A stretch of 64,000 nucleotides of DNA from Symbiodinium natans (GCA_905221605.1 CAJNDS010002160.1:62001-126000), one strand, 5' to 3'. Counted from the stretch's first letter, positions 18,594-27,473 are shown. Numbers and translations are program-made. Notes: a model not told the origin generated them from the sequence alone.

Positions 18594-19064
18594 GGTTGAG
18601 GGTTTGAGTTTAGGGTCTAGGGTCTAGGGTTTACGGGTTGAGGGTTTAGGGTTTCAAGGTTTAGGGTGCAGGGTTTAGGGTTTTGGGTTGGGATTAGGCC
18701 CTTGAGATCTTGTCCCTTGTGGGGTTTAGGGTTAGGTTTTGGTTCATTCCTGCAGTGTTGATACATGCCAATGTTATCTCCTTACAGTCCCAACCCTAAA
18801 CCCTAAACCCTAGACCCTAAACCCTAAACCCTGACTCTAGAAAAAAGGTCTAAACCTCAAACCCTAAATGCTATAAACCACCCTATAAGCCCTATATGTT
18901 GTAAGCCGTAAACTGTAAAAACTTAAGCCCGAAGCCCTGAACCCTACTAAACCCCAGGCCCCAAACCCCACACCCCAAACCCCAAACCTAAACCCGAAAC
19001 CCCAAACCTCAAACCCTAAACCCAAAACCCCACACCGCACACCCTAAACCCTAAACCCTAAACC
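18594..19064. repeat. telomere-motif cluster, both orientations, many variants
   Basis: TTTAGGG (18594-18690), a 90-bp spacer, CCCTAAA (18790-18835), then degenerate CCCTAAA/CCCCAAA/CCCGAAA units to 19064. Confidence 0.8.
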
Positions 19065-19170
19065 CTCCACCCCTTGACCAGCCGGGAGGTCCAATAGTAT
19101 CTGCGCCAAGCGGCGGAGGGCCTCTGCCTCATCAAAGGCTCTGCGACCTATAGCGTCCTCGAGCTGGCTG
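19065..19170 (-). CDS. candidate minus-strand exon island, donor made by GGTTTAGGG
   Basis: On the minus strand: CCGAG| then SQLEDAIGRRAFDEAEALRR followed by LAQILLDLPAGQGVE, ending at GGAG|GGTTTAGGGTTTAGGG. The helix is strongly coding-like (about 36 codons, G/C-ending). The donor falls exactly at the start of a telomere-motif array. Among the best exon-like islands in region 2. Confidence 0.5.
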
Positions 19171-19194
19171 CTCGGAGTGTTTTTTTTTTCGAGC

Positions 19195-19612
19195 CCTAAA
19201 CTCCAAAAACTGTTGCCCTAGATCCCAAGCCCCAAACCCCAAGCCCCAAACCCCAAACCCTAAACCCTAAACCCAAAGCCCTCAACCCTAAATACCTCAA
19301 CCCCGAAGCCTAAAAACCCCAAACCCAAAACCCTAAGTCCTAAATCCTAAGCCCCAAGGCACTGAACCTCAAACCCAACTTCGCGCCACGCAAGAGGTCG
19401 TTAAGGGCTTTTGGGTTTAGGGTTTAGGGTTTAGGGTTTAGGGTTCAGGCGCGGATGCCTTCATGAAACCCCTTCTAAGCTAACAAAAGGGCTTAGGGCT
19501 TAGGGCTTAGGGCTTAGGGTTTAGGGTTTAGGGTTTAGGGTTTAGGGTTTAGGGTTTAGGGTTTAGGGTTTGGGGTTTAAGGTTTAGGGTTTAGGGTTTT
19601 GGGCTGTAGGGT
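19195..19612. repeat. telomere-motif cluster
   Basis: CCCCAAA/CCCTAAA units (19195-19375), TTTAGGG array (19411-19447), 43-bp spacer, then CTTAGGG and TTTAGGG array (19491-19612). Confidence 0.85.
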
Positions 19613-19700
19613 TGGTTCCTGGGCAGCCGAGGCAGAGACTACATCCGTGAGATGACCCGCCCATCTTTTCCACAGGCCACGGTCGGTGAAGCATCCCTAG
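19613..19700 (+). CDS. weak candidate exon island
   Basis: Between a TTTAGGG array and a CCCTAAA array. One frame reads LGSRGRDYIREMTRPSFPQA then TVGEASLG and is open across the whole island. No clear donor. Confidence 0.28.
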
Positions 19701-19704
19701 GCCC

Positions 19705-19780
19705 GAAACCCTAACCCTAAACCCTGAACCCTAAACCCTAAACCCTAAACCCTAAACCCTAAACCCTACACCCTAAACAG
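19705..19780 (-). repeat. CCCTAAA array
   Basis: About 11 units with one CCCTGAA and one CCCTACA variant. Confidence 0.9.
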
Positions 19781-20123
19781 CCTAAACCCCTTTCAAGGTG
19801 ACAACATCTCTTTCAAAGTGTTCAGGCTTGAGGGTTTAGGGTTTAGGGCTACTAGGACGCAGAGCAGGCCCTTTTATTCCATTTTCGGGGGTTTTAGGTT
19901 CCCTTACAAGCCCATGAATCTCTTGGTTGCTCGTGGTCTGGTATTGGGTCTTAGCAGGAAAATTGGAGCTTCGGGGTGGCTTTTGCTCTTCTCTGGTCTC
20001 TTAAAGGGCCTATCTAGGGAGGATGTAGGGAACTTCATGCCCTGTTTCCCCACTTAAGAGCCCGAAAATGCAAAACATCTTGGACAATTGTTGCCCTGAA
20101 CCCTAAACCTTAAACCTGTAGGG

Positions 20124-20255
20124 GTTAGGGTTTAGGGTTTAGGGTTTAGGGTTTAGGGTTTTAGGGTTTAGGGTTTAGGGTTTAGGGTTTAGGGTTTAGG
20201 GTTTAGGGTTTAGGGTTTAGGGTTTAGGGTTTAGGGTTTAGGGTTTAGGGTTTAG
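20124..20255 (+). repeat. TTTAGGG array, about 19 copies
   Basis: Nearly perfect; one unit has an extra T (TTTTAGGG). Confidence 0.95.
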
Positions 20256-20370
20256 TGCTCATGGTGGGCCCCGGCCCCTTAGGTAGTAGGTTAGTACTTA
20301 CCGACACTTCCTTCTAAGCCTCACGAGCGTCGAAGTTGCTGAAGTAGCGACATGACTTGAGGACCGATGA

Positions 20371-20447
20371 CCCTAAACCCTAAACCCTAAACCCTAAACC
20401 CTAAACCCTAAACCCTAAACCCTAAACCCTAAACCCTAAACCCTAAA
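20371..20447 (-). repeat. CCCTAAA array, 11 copies
   Basis: Perfect array, inverted relative to 20124-20255 and separated from it by a 115-bp unique spacer. Confidence 0.95.
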
Positions 20448-20663
20448 AGGCAGAGAGTGCAGAGAAGGAGAGAACAAGAATCAGACTGGGGAAAGGAAAC
20501 GTAGTTCGTAGGTTAGTAGGGCATGAGTGGGTTCATCATCGCACCCTGAGTGATTGAGTTGGGGTATCCTCAAAACCCTCAGACATGGAAGTCCTGGACA
20601 TCAGATAGACTGTGCTGTTTGGGGTTTGGGGTTCATGTAACCTAAACCCCCTTTCCGTCGCAG

Positions 20664-20792
20664 GCGGTTTCAACTTATGGCTTGCTTATGTGGATCAACC
20701 ACGCTGCCGCCCCGGATGAGACCAGCTGCTGCATGAGCCTCGAAGGCAAGGGAGCTATCAGGAGAGCTCTCTTCCGGCCCACAAATGAATGA
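20664..20792 (+). CDS. candidate exon, first of a plus-strand series to 24.6 kb
   Basis: Preceded by CCCCTTTCCGTCGCAG, a good acceptor. Reads AVSTYGLLMWINHAAAPDET followed by SCCMSLE; the frame remains open to TGA 20790-20792. Likely donor is CTCGAAG|GCAAGG (GC type). The TYGLLMWINHAA segment may be membrane-associated. This and the plus-strand islands up to 24624 may form one gene whose introns carry telomere motifs. Confidence 0.48.
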   Translation, partial: AVSTYGLLMWINHAAAPDETSCCMSLEGKGAIRRALFRPTNE

Positions 20793-20799
20793 ATATGTA

Positions 20800-21090
20800 T
20801 TCATGGGGGTTTACGAAAGTACGGGACCCCCAATACAGTCTCCCAAATAGTGGGATTCCTTTAAAGGACCCCAATAAGGTACCCCTAACCTGGGAAACCC
20901 CCATATGTTTATATACATGTAGAAGTGCATATAGGCGCTTTTTGCTAATACCTCCATGAAATTCTGTCATTAGTTTGGGAATTTCCCAAATCGGGGTACC
21001 CCTTTGATACCCCAAATGGAATCGAGTCCCCTTCAAAGGGACCCCCCAAAAAGGGTACAGTACCCCCTATTTTCGGAAACCCCCCATTTT
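20800..21090. other. cluster of short palindromes
   Basis: Contains ggggtacccc, cctttaaagg, tttgggaatttcccaaa-type, gggtacagtaccc and several aacccccc words at close spacing. Lacks telomere motifs. Minus strand is partly open. Confidence 0.4.
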
Positions 21091-21452
21091 GGCGTTCCAG
21101 GTGCACATGTGGCGCGTGTTTCGGAGTCCCGGAACCACCGATCTTCGGCATCAACGAGGAGGCTGGCGCTGCTAGTGCGTGAGCACGCGCGTGCATGCCA
21201 TGATGCCCTTGTCCTTAGGACCACATGCCTCACATCACTGCTTGTGAGGCCTGGTTTGCCACGGGCTACCTCACCAGATATTTGATCATGTTCCCTGTGC
21301 CTCGGCCAACATTTGGAGCCCAACATTTGGAGCGTGCACCTCCTGAAGACAACAGCTGCCATGGCAGCCTCTATCGACCACGGGCGGTACGCTCGTCATT
21401 CAATCGGGACCATTGTGTCCGGCGGGATTGGGATTGCTGCACAGAAGTACCA

Positions 21453-21561
21453 CCCTAAGGGTCCATGTACCTCATTGTTACATACTTAGACCCAAAAGTC
21501 CTTATATATGAAGTACTTTAAGGCCCAAGTATTCCATAATTAGGTACATGGACCCTTAGGG
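21453..21561. mobile_element. 109-bp element with perfect 20-bp inverted ends
   Basis: Left arm 21453-21472 ccctaagggtccatgtacct; right arm 21542-21561 is its exact reverse complement; inner flanks pair imperfectly. Size and structure fit a miniature inverted-repeat transposable element or a hairpin. No clear target duplication was seen. Confidence 0.5.
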
Positions 21562-21717
21562 CAAAGCTTTTTGTAGCTTTGAAGGTTTCACTTTCATGCG
21601 AATACTGACGTTTGGCTCCACCGCAGGGGCCCAATTCCTGTCGTTTTCAGCATGCGCACGCGCGCGCAAGAGGGATTCCATCAGGGTTCTCATAAAATTC
21701 CACACTCGGAAAAAGCC

Positions 21718-21850
21718 CAAACCCTAAACCCGGACCCTAAACCCTAGACCCTGGACCCTAGCTAAACCCTAAACCCTAAACCCTAAACCCTAAACCCTAA
21801 ACCCCAAACCCCAAACCCTAAACCCTAAACCCTAAACCCTAAACCCTAAA
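21718..21850 (-). repeat. CCCTAAA array, about 18 copies
   Basis: Includes CCCCAAA and GCTAAA variants; ends at the candidate exon 21859-21948. Confidence 0.9.
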
Positions 21851-21858
21851 CGCCTGAG

Positions 21859-21948
21859 GAACGAGATGCCTTTGTGGTTTCGCTGGGTATGGACCTTACC
21901 GGCTCGACGCCCTGCTCCGTGACCTGGTCGTGGCTTCCCGGCTCATTC
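21859..21948 (+). CDS. candidate exon island between two telomere arrays
   Basis: Starts after CCTGAG. Reads ERDAFVVSLGMDLTGSTPCS then VTWSWLPGSF and meets GTAGGGTTAGGGTTTAGGG. A CCCTAAA array lies on the left and a TTTAGGG array on the right. A second frame (YGPYRLDALLRDLVVASRLI) is also open and plausible. Either way the island looks coding on the plus strand. Confidence 0.42.
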
Positions 21949-21950
21949 GT

Positions 21951-22091
21951 AGGGTTAGGGTTTAGGGTTCAGGGTTCAGGGTTTAGGGTTTAGGGTTTAG
22001 GGTTTAGGGTTTAGGGTTTAGGGTTTAGGGTTTAGGTTTAGGGTTTAGGGTTTAGGGTTTAGGGTTTAGGGTTTAGGGTTTAGGGTTTAGG
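21951..22091 (+). repeat. TTTAGGG array, about 20 copies
   Basis: Begins at the proposed donor of 21859-21948. Mirror-oriented to 21718-21850. Confidence 0.95.
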
Positions 22092-22389
22092 CAGTCATCA
22101 AGTCCGGTTTCAGAAGGGTTTAGGGGCCTTCAGGGTGTAGGGTGTAGGGCTTGGGGTGAGAGCCTTTAGGGCCTTTAGACGGGGGTTGAGGGTTTAGGGT
22201 TTTAGGACCATACGGGGATTCGGGTTTGCGGGTTTGTTAGGGCAATTTGGGATTTCAGGGCTTTTTCCTAGCTAGGACCGGCCTTGTCGAGGTCGGGTGT
22301 CCTGTGGTACCAAGCTGAGCCTCCGTTGTTCCAGGGCTCATCAGCAGCACGAAAGAGACGTAGGGCATGGAGTGCTGCACATGACGGCA

Positions 22390-22623
22390 CTACCGAGTCA
22401 TGGAGCACAGGGTTTTCTCCCAAACGTGGTTTTCCCTGTGCCCCAGGTTTAGCTTGAGGTTGTATAGCTTGAGAGGGCCTCTAGGCATGGGAGCTCGAGG
22501 TTCTCGATCACCTATGATGACTCCTTTGGGGCCTTCCTGCACTACCTCGTGATTCAGGCTACGCGCGGGTCTTGCCCTGGACGCAACGCCTTTTCTCGTC
22601 TCATTCCAGAAACAAAGAGACAC
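22390..22623 (-). CDS. island open on both strands
   Basis: Minus strand: 77 codons ending in TAG, with NHEVVQEGPKGVIIGDREPR. Plus strand in the same place: RFSITYDDSFGAFLHYLVIQ with a CAG|GC border. I cannot decide which strand is real; the plus strand fits the neighbouring exon series better. Confidence 0.3.
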   Translation of the reverse strand: MSLCFWNETRKGVASRARPARSLNHEVVQEGPKGVIIGDREPRAPMPRGPLKLYNLKLNLGHRENHVWEKTLCSMTR

Positions 22624-22688
22624 ACCCTAAACCCTAAACCCTAAACCCTGAACCCTGAACCCTGAACCCTGAACCCTGAACCCTGAAC
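22623..22688 (-). repeat. CCCTAAA changing to CCCTGAA array
   Basis: Three to four CCCTAAA units followed by six CCCTGAA units, so the variant has been copied locally. Confidence 0.9.
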
Positions 22689-22710
22689 TAGGCCGCTTTG
22701 CCTTTGCCAG

Positions 22711-22830
22711 CGTCCACGACGACCCTCACGAGCACCACGCGGACCCGAACCCTGACCACCACCACAGTGACCTCCACCACCTACACCTCCACTTCCCGAA
22801 CGGAAGCGACTTGGCATCCCACAATCCACA
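22711..22830 (+). CDS. candidate exon, Thr-rich
   Basis: Acceptor TTTGCCTTTGCCAG. Reads STTTLTSTTRTRTLTTTTVT then STTYTSTSRTEA. Low-complexity Thr-rich linkers of this kind are frequent in dinoflagellate surface or secreted proteins (general knowledge). The ACC/ACG codon mix argues for selection at protein level and not a simple microsatellite. Confidence 0.55.
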
Positions 22831-22863
22831 AAGGAGGAGGCATGCTTGTCGTCATGACAGCAA

Positions 22864-23118
22864 GTGTATGAGCACCGAGCATCAAATATGTCCGCAGCAG
22901 AGGCGGGCTGTCAACCCAGTATCAACCCTGAACTCCCCCTAGAGCCCTACAAAAGCCCCCCCCTCATCGAAACCACCACCACCATTGTCACGACGGCGGC
23001 TGGCGATCACTGGCCCTTCGACTGGCTCTGGCCCACTACGACCACCACCGCCGGGTGGTGGCCGTGGCTGTTGGTTGAGGACACAAAGCCCCATGGTGGC
23101 ATCAACATTGTCCCCGGT
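22864..23118 (+). CDS. candidate exon, Thr/Trp-rich
   Basis: Continues the Thr-rich theme: ETTTTIVTTAAGDHWPFDWL then a TTTTTAGWWPWLL segment and GGINIVPG, ending near CCCCG|GTGTGTTGAG. Trp-rich blocks alternate with Thr runs. The motif GGINIVP recurs as KGINVVP at 23369-23385. The strongest coding signal of region 2 together with the previous exon. Confidence 0.58.
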
Positions 23119-23295
23119 GTGTTGAGCTTAGGCCGCAAGTGTTGAGGAAGCCCCAGGGTCGTTCTAGATGCCTGGTGCTTCTTGGAGGGTTTCCAGGTTT
23201 TTAATCCTACACCCTGAACCTGTCAAACTCGAATACAAGCCCTTAAGCAGCCCCAAGCAGGCACAACCCCTTTATCCGGAAAGCGTGTTTTTTGA

Positions 23296-23353
23296 ACCCT
23301 AAACCCTAAACCCTAAACCCTAAACCCTAAACCCTAAACCCTAAACCCTAAAC
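23296..23353 (-). repeat. CCCTAAA array, 8 copies
   Basis: Perfect array within the proposed intron between 23118 and 23530. Confidence 0.95.
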
Positions 23354-23365
23354 TTTTGCAACTCA

Positions 23366-23388
23366 AAAGGCATCAATGTCGTCCCATG
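23366..23388 (+). CDS. possible fragment repeating the GINIVP motif
   Basis: aaaggcatcaatgtcgtccc encodes KGINVVP, matching GGINIVP at 23098-23115. Sits just after a CCCTAAA array. May be a tiny exon or the remnant of a duplicated exon. Confidence 0.3.
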
Positions 23389-23529
23389 AACCTCCGGGGC
23401 TTCCCAAAAACTTCGACCTCATATACCCTAATTCAACCCCAAACCCTTTTAGCTCCTTCTAGGGTTCAGGGTAGGGTTCAGGGTAAACCCTAAACCCCAA
23501 ACCCTACACCCTCTACCCAAAACCTTAAA

Positions 23530-23634
23530 TCCGAAGCGACATGCGGGCCGGCTCCTGAGGCGGAAAGCATGATACAGTTCTTCGCCGACAGCTCTGTCGC
23601 CACGGAGACTACCATCCTCAAGGCAGGAAGATAA
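23530..23634 (+). CDS. candidate exon, acidic
   Basis: Reads SEATCGPAPEAESMIQFFAD then SSVATETTILKAGR and stops at TAA 23632-23634, followed by AT-rich sequence. Could be a terminal exon, or splice at CTCAAG|GCAGGA (GC type). Strong codon character. Confidence 0.5.
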   Translation, partial: SEATCGPAPEAESMIQFFADSSVATETTILKAGR

Positions 23635-23772
23635 ATACACAGAAATAAGCAAATTAGAAAAATATTTTGTTTCTATATATACATATATATATATATACAC
23701 ACATCTTTTTTTTGTGTGAGGGGGTAGAGTTAGGGCTAAGGGCATAAGGTTTGGGGTGGTGTGGGAGGGGGG

Positions 23773-23922
23773 GTTCACGACAGAGGCCCAAGGCTCTACA
23801 CCCACCGGTGCTACGAATTGTGCGAATGCGGATCATAGCGTCTGTTTATGGAGACACTGCTTAGAGAAGCCTCTCGCGCCTCAAACTTACAGGGACCTAC
23901 ATGGGAGATTCTCTCTGTCATG
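23773..23922 (+). CDS. candidate exon ending at ATG|GTTAGGG
   Basis: Reads TEAQGSTPTGATNCANADHS then VCLWRHC and onward, open to the TTTAGGG array. The border CTGTCATG|GTTAGGGTTTAGGG parallels the next exon's TGTATG|GTTTAGGG. Several Cys and Thr residues continue the composition of the upstream exons. Confidence 0.45.
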
Positions 23923-24049
23923 GTTAGGGTTTAGGGTTTAGGGTTTAGGGTTTAGGGTTTAGAGTTTAGGGTTTAGGGTTTAGGGTTTAGGGTTTAGGGT
24001 TTAGGGTTTAGGGTTTAGGGTTGAGGGTTGAGGGTTGAGGGTTTAGGGG
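23923..24049 (+). repeat. TTTAGGG array, about 17 copies
   Basis: Starts at the proposed donor of the previous exon; last units are TTGAGGG; runs straight into the GC-hairpin repeats. Confidence 0.95.
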
Positions 24050-25540
24050 CTGCGCCCCCCCCCAACCCCCCCCGCTTCTTTTAAGCCGTACCAAGCGTGC
24101 TTCAAAGCCCAAGGGCAGCCCAAGAAACTAGTTGAAAAACATCGTGTGAGCATTATGTTTGCAAATGGGGGGGGCTGCGCCCCCCCCAACCCCCCCGCTT
24201 TTTTTCAGCCGAAGCCCAAAAAACTAGTGGAAACCCATCATGTGAGCAGGGTGTTTGCAGATGGGGGGCACAGCCCCCCCAACCCCCCCCCCGCTTCTTT
24301 TAAGCCGTACCAAGCGTGCTTCAAAGCCCAAGAAACTAGTTGAAAAGCATCGTGTGAGCATTGTGTTTGCAAATGGGGAGGGGGGGCTGCGCCCACCCCA
24401 ACCCCCCCGGTTTTTTTTTTTAGCCGTGCAGAGCGCGCCCTAAAACCCTAAACCCTAAAGTTTTAAACCCCAAACCCCAAACCCCAAACCCTAAACCCTA
24501 CACCCTAAACCCTAAACCCTACAACCCTGAGCCCTAGAAGCAGGAGAGCAGGGCCGGGCACGGCTTCCTGGGCTGGAGGGACAAGCCGAGGCTCGGTAAA
24601 CGCCACAAGACCCCCGGCTGTATGGTTTAGGGTTTAGGGCTTAAGGTTTAGGATTTCTTTCAGGGTTTTAGGGTTTAGGGTTTAGGGTTGGGGTTCAGGC
24701 TTTCAGGCTGTGGGGTTCTTAGGCCTGAAACCATGCGGAGTTTAGGGGGCGCTCAACCCCTTCGCTTGGGGTTTGGGGTTTAGGGTTTAGGGTTTGGGGT
24801 TTGGGGTTTGGGGTTTGGGGTTTAGGGTTATTTTTGCAAATGGGGGGGGCTGCGCCCCCCCCAACCCCCCCGCTTTTTTTCAGCCGAAGCCCAAGAAACT
24901 AGTTGAAACCCATCATGTGAGCAGGGTGTTTGCAGATGGGGGGCACAGCCCCCCCAACCCCCCCCCCGCTTCTTTTAAGCCGTACCAAGCGTGCTTCAAA
25001 GCCCAAGAAACTAGTTGAAAAGCATCGTGTGAGCATTGTGTTTGCAAATGGGGGGGGCTGCGCCCCCCCCAACCCCCCCGCTTTTTTAAGCCGTGCAGAG
25101 CGCGCTTCAAAGCCCAAGAAACTTGTTGACACCCATCATGTGAGCAGGGTGTTTGCAAATGGGGGGCGCAGACCCCCCAACCCCCCCCGCTTCTTTTAAG
25201 CCGTTCAAAGCCTTCAAGAAACTAGTTGAAAAACATCGTGTGAGCATTGTGTTTGCAAATGGGGGGGGCTGCGCCCCCCCCAACCCCCCCGCTTTTTTTC
25301 AGCCGAAGCCCAAGAAACTAGTTGAAACCCATCATGTGAGCAGGGTGTTTGCAGATGGGGGGCACAGCCCCCCCAACCCCCCCCCCCCCCCGCTTTTTTT
25401 TAAGCCGTACCAAGCGTGCTTCAAAGCCCAAGAAACTAGTTGAAAAGCATCGTGTGAGCATTGTGTTTGCAAATGGGGAGGGGGGGCTGCGCCCACCCCA
25501 ACCCCCCCGGTTTTTTTTTTTAGCCGTGCAGAGCGCGCCC
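24045..25540 (+). repeat. tandem GC-hairpin/T-tract repeat family
   Basis: About eleven units of roughly 100-110 bp. Order within a unit: catcRtgtgagcaKKgtgtt-type word, tgcaaatgg, a G run, ctgcg or cacag, a C run, AACCCCCCC, GCTTTTTTT, an AGCCG word, gcttcaaagcccaagaaact, agttgaaa. The G run and C run form a perfect stem of about 7-8 bp followed by a T tract. Related copies lie at 9515-10165. Confidence 0.85.
24538..24624 (+). CDS. candidate exon island, exactly bounded by telomere motifs
   Basis: Left border CCCTAG|AAG; reads KQESRAGHGFLGWRDKPRLG then KRHKTPGCM; right border TGTATG|GTTTAGGGTTTAGGG. 87 nt (29 codons) in one open frame. Duplicated at 25645-25730. Confidence 0.48.
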
Positions 25541-25644
25541 TAAAACCCTAAACCCTAAAGTTTTAAACCCCAAACCCCAAACCCCAAACCCCAAACCCTA
25601 AACCCTACACCCTAAACCCTAAACCCTACAACCCTGAGCCCTAG

Positions 25645-25730
25645 AAGCAGGAGAGCAGGGCGGGCACGGCTTCCTGGGCTGGAGGGACAAGCCGAGGCTC
25701 GGTAAACGCCACAAGACCCCCGGCTGTATG
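25645..25730 (+). pseudogene. duplicate of exon 24538-24624 with one base missing
   Basis: Same sequence as the first copy except agcagggcgggc instead of agcagggccgggc, which shifts the reading frame. Lies in the downstream copy of a roughly 1.1-kb duplication. Frame loss in one copy and not the other fits relaxed constraint on the duplicate, assuming the assembly is correct. Confidence 0.5.
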
Positions 25731-25734
25731 GTTT

Positions 25735-26600
25735 AGGGTTTAGGGCTTAAGGTTTAGGATTTCTTTCAGGGTTTTAGGGTTTAGGGTTTAGGGTTGGGGT
25801 TCAGGCTTTCAGGCTGTGGGGTTCTTAGGCCTGAAACCATGCGGAGTTTAGGGGGCGCTCAACCCCTTCGCTTGGGGTTTGGGGTTTAGGGTTTAGGGTT
25901 TGGGGTTTGGGGTTTGGGGTTTAGGGTTAGGCAGGGTTTGGGGTTTAGGATTCAGGGTTTAGGGTTTAGGGCTCAGGGTTGAGGGTTTTTGGGGCCCCAT
26001 GGGGGCCCCGAAACCTCTAAACCCCACAGCAGCCCGCTGCGATGTCAGGTTCAAGGTTGAGGGCTCAAGGGTTCAGGAGGCTTGCGACTTGACTTTCTTC
26101 TGGCTGGCTTTTAGGACTTTAACTTTTTAAGGGGTTTTGTAGAAACTACAATCAGGAGCCTAAAATTTAAGCTTTTTGGAGGGGTTCAGAAGTCAGCCAA
26201 GACTAATTCGCCTTCCTGACTCGATTTCTAGCCACAATACCGACCCATTCTAACCTATCCCCTAGACCTCAAACCCAAACTGCCAACAAACCAGATCCGC
26301 CACAAGCCCTCTGCTCTAAGACCCCCTACTTTGAGATGCATGGGTGCTTCTCCGAAGTTGTACCTTTGGTTCCCAAACTCACATCACATTTAGGGACTTG
26401 AGGGAGCTATGACTGCAGTTCTATTTTTGTTATAATTGCGTGCTTCCCAAATTAAGGATACACACCGAGTATACTCCCCAAACACTCGTTTCCTTATTCT
26501 AGGCACCCCCGCAAAGAGGATGCTATGCCTATTTGGGGAAACGCCGTTTTGAGTGATATGCAAACTGACTCAACCTCAAAGCCCTCTACCCTAAACCCTA
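25735..26600. other. telomere-motif cluster then unique sequence
   Basis: TTTAGGG/TTTGGGG units to about 26000, then unique sequence with no convincing gene. cacaccgagtatactcccc near 26461 resembles the palindrome-rich words at 20.8-21.1 kb. Confidence 0.4.
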
Positions 26601-26690
26601 ACCCTGAATCGCCGAGCATGTGCAGGCTTGTCCACCCCGCAGACGAAGCGTTCGCAAATTTTTGAGCCTTCAGGGTCGGGGACACCTGAA
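26600..26690 (+). CDS. weak candidate exon island
   Basis: Between CCCTAACCCTGAA and GGTTTAGGGG. One frame reads AGLSTPQTKRSQIFEPSGSG. Short and without clear splice borders. Confidence 0.25.
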
Positions 26691-26780
26691 GGGCTAGCTT
26701 CCTTACGGTTTAGGGGTTATATAGGCCCTAATTAAACCCTAAATCCTAAATCCTAAACCCTAGACCCTAAACCCCGAAAT

Positions 26781-26866
26781 TGGATCCTGTCTGGCTCCCG
26801 ATCGAGAATCTCGGGACTTGTAGCGGTCAAGGCCCTGACAGGCCCGGCCAATTTTCTAAAGAACAC
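26781..26866 (+). CDS. candidate exon island
   Basis: Just after CCCTAAACCCCGAAAT. Reads WILSGSRSRISGLVAVKALT then GPANFLKN, with GAACAC|GTAGTC as possible donor. An alternative frame (26780-26986) is also open. Confidence 0.33.
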
Positions 26867-27174
26867 GTAGTCCCCGTGAGGCACTGCGCCTACAGGGTGG
26901 GTCGGCCCGCCCGTGATCACTCAACGCCCAAAAGCCGCAAACCAGGACCCTCAACAATTAGTGCAGAGACCCTAAAACTAAATTGACCCTCAAGGGCATA
27001 CATAGGTTTTACGAGTTTCGGTTTGTAGAGAACCCTGTAACCCTGAACCCTAAATTTACCCTAAACCTTAAATTAAGAAGAAACCCCATCCTCCCCGGGC
27101 ACTGGAGGGTGGGTTTCGAGGGGTTTCGGCCTTCGTTGTTCGGAGCATCACAGGGAATACACCCCCAAACCCCC

Positions 27175-27295
27175 AAATCCCCCAAAACCCTAAGCCCCAA
27201 ACCCCGAACCCAAAATTCCCCCCTTAAACCTTAAGCCCCAAACCCCAAACCCTAAACCCTAACCCCCAAACCCTAAACCCCGAACCTCTTTTGTC
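27175..27295 (-). repeat. CCCCAAA/CCCTAAA cluster
   Basis: About 14 degenerate motif copies. Confidence 0.75.
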
Positions 27296-27375
27296 GCCGG
27301 AAAGCTCTTAAGGCCAAAGAGGTGACGATCTCAAGCCCGTGCGTTTTACCTACATCCAAGTTCTCGAATCCTCAG
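27296..27375 (+). CDS. candidate exon island
   Basis: Reads RKALKAKE at GAG|GTGACG, or remains open to TCCTCAG|TTTAGGG. Bounded by a CCCTAAA cluster on the left and a TTTAGGG cluster on the right. Confidence 0.33.
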
Positions 27376-27473
27376 TTTAGGGTTTAGGGTTTAGGATTTG
27401 GGGTTTAGGGGCCTAGGGTTTACGCTTTCGGGTTTAGGATTTAGGGTCCAAGGCCCAAAAAGTCTACAGCCTC

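Noticed and set aside
24146-25543. Several plus and minus ORFs containing PPNPP
   Set aside because: They are translations of the tandem GC-hairpin repeat and recur unchanged with each unit.
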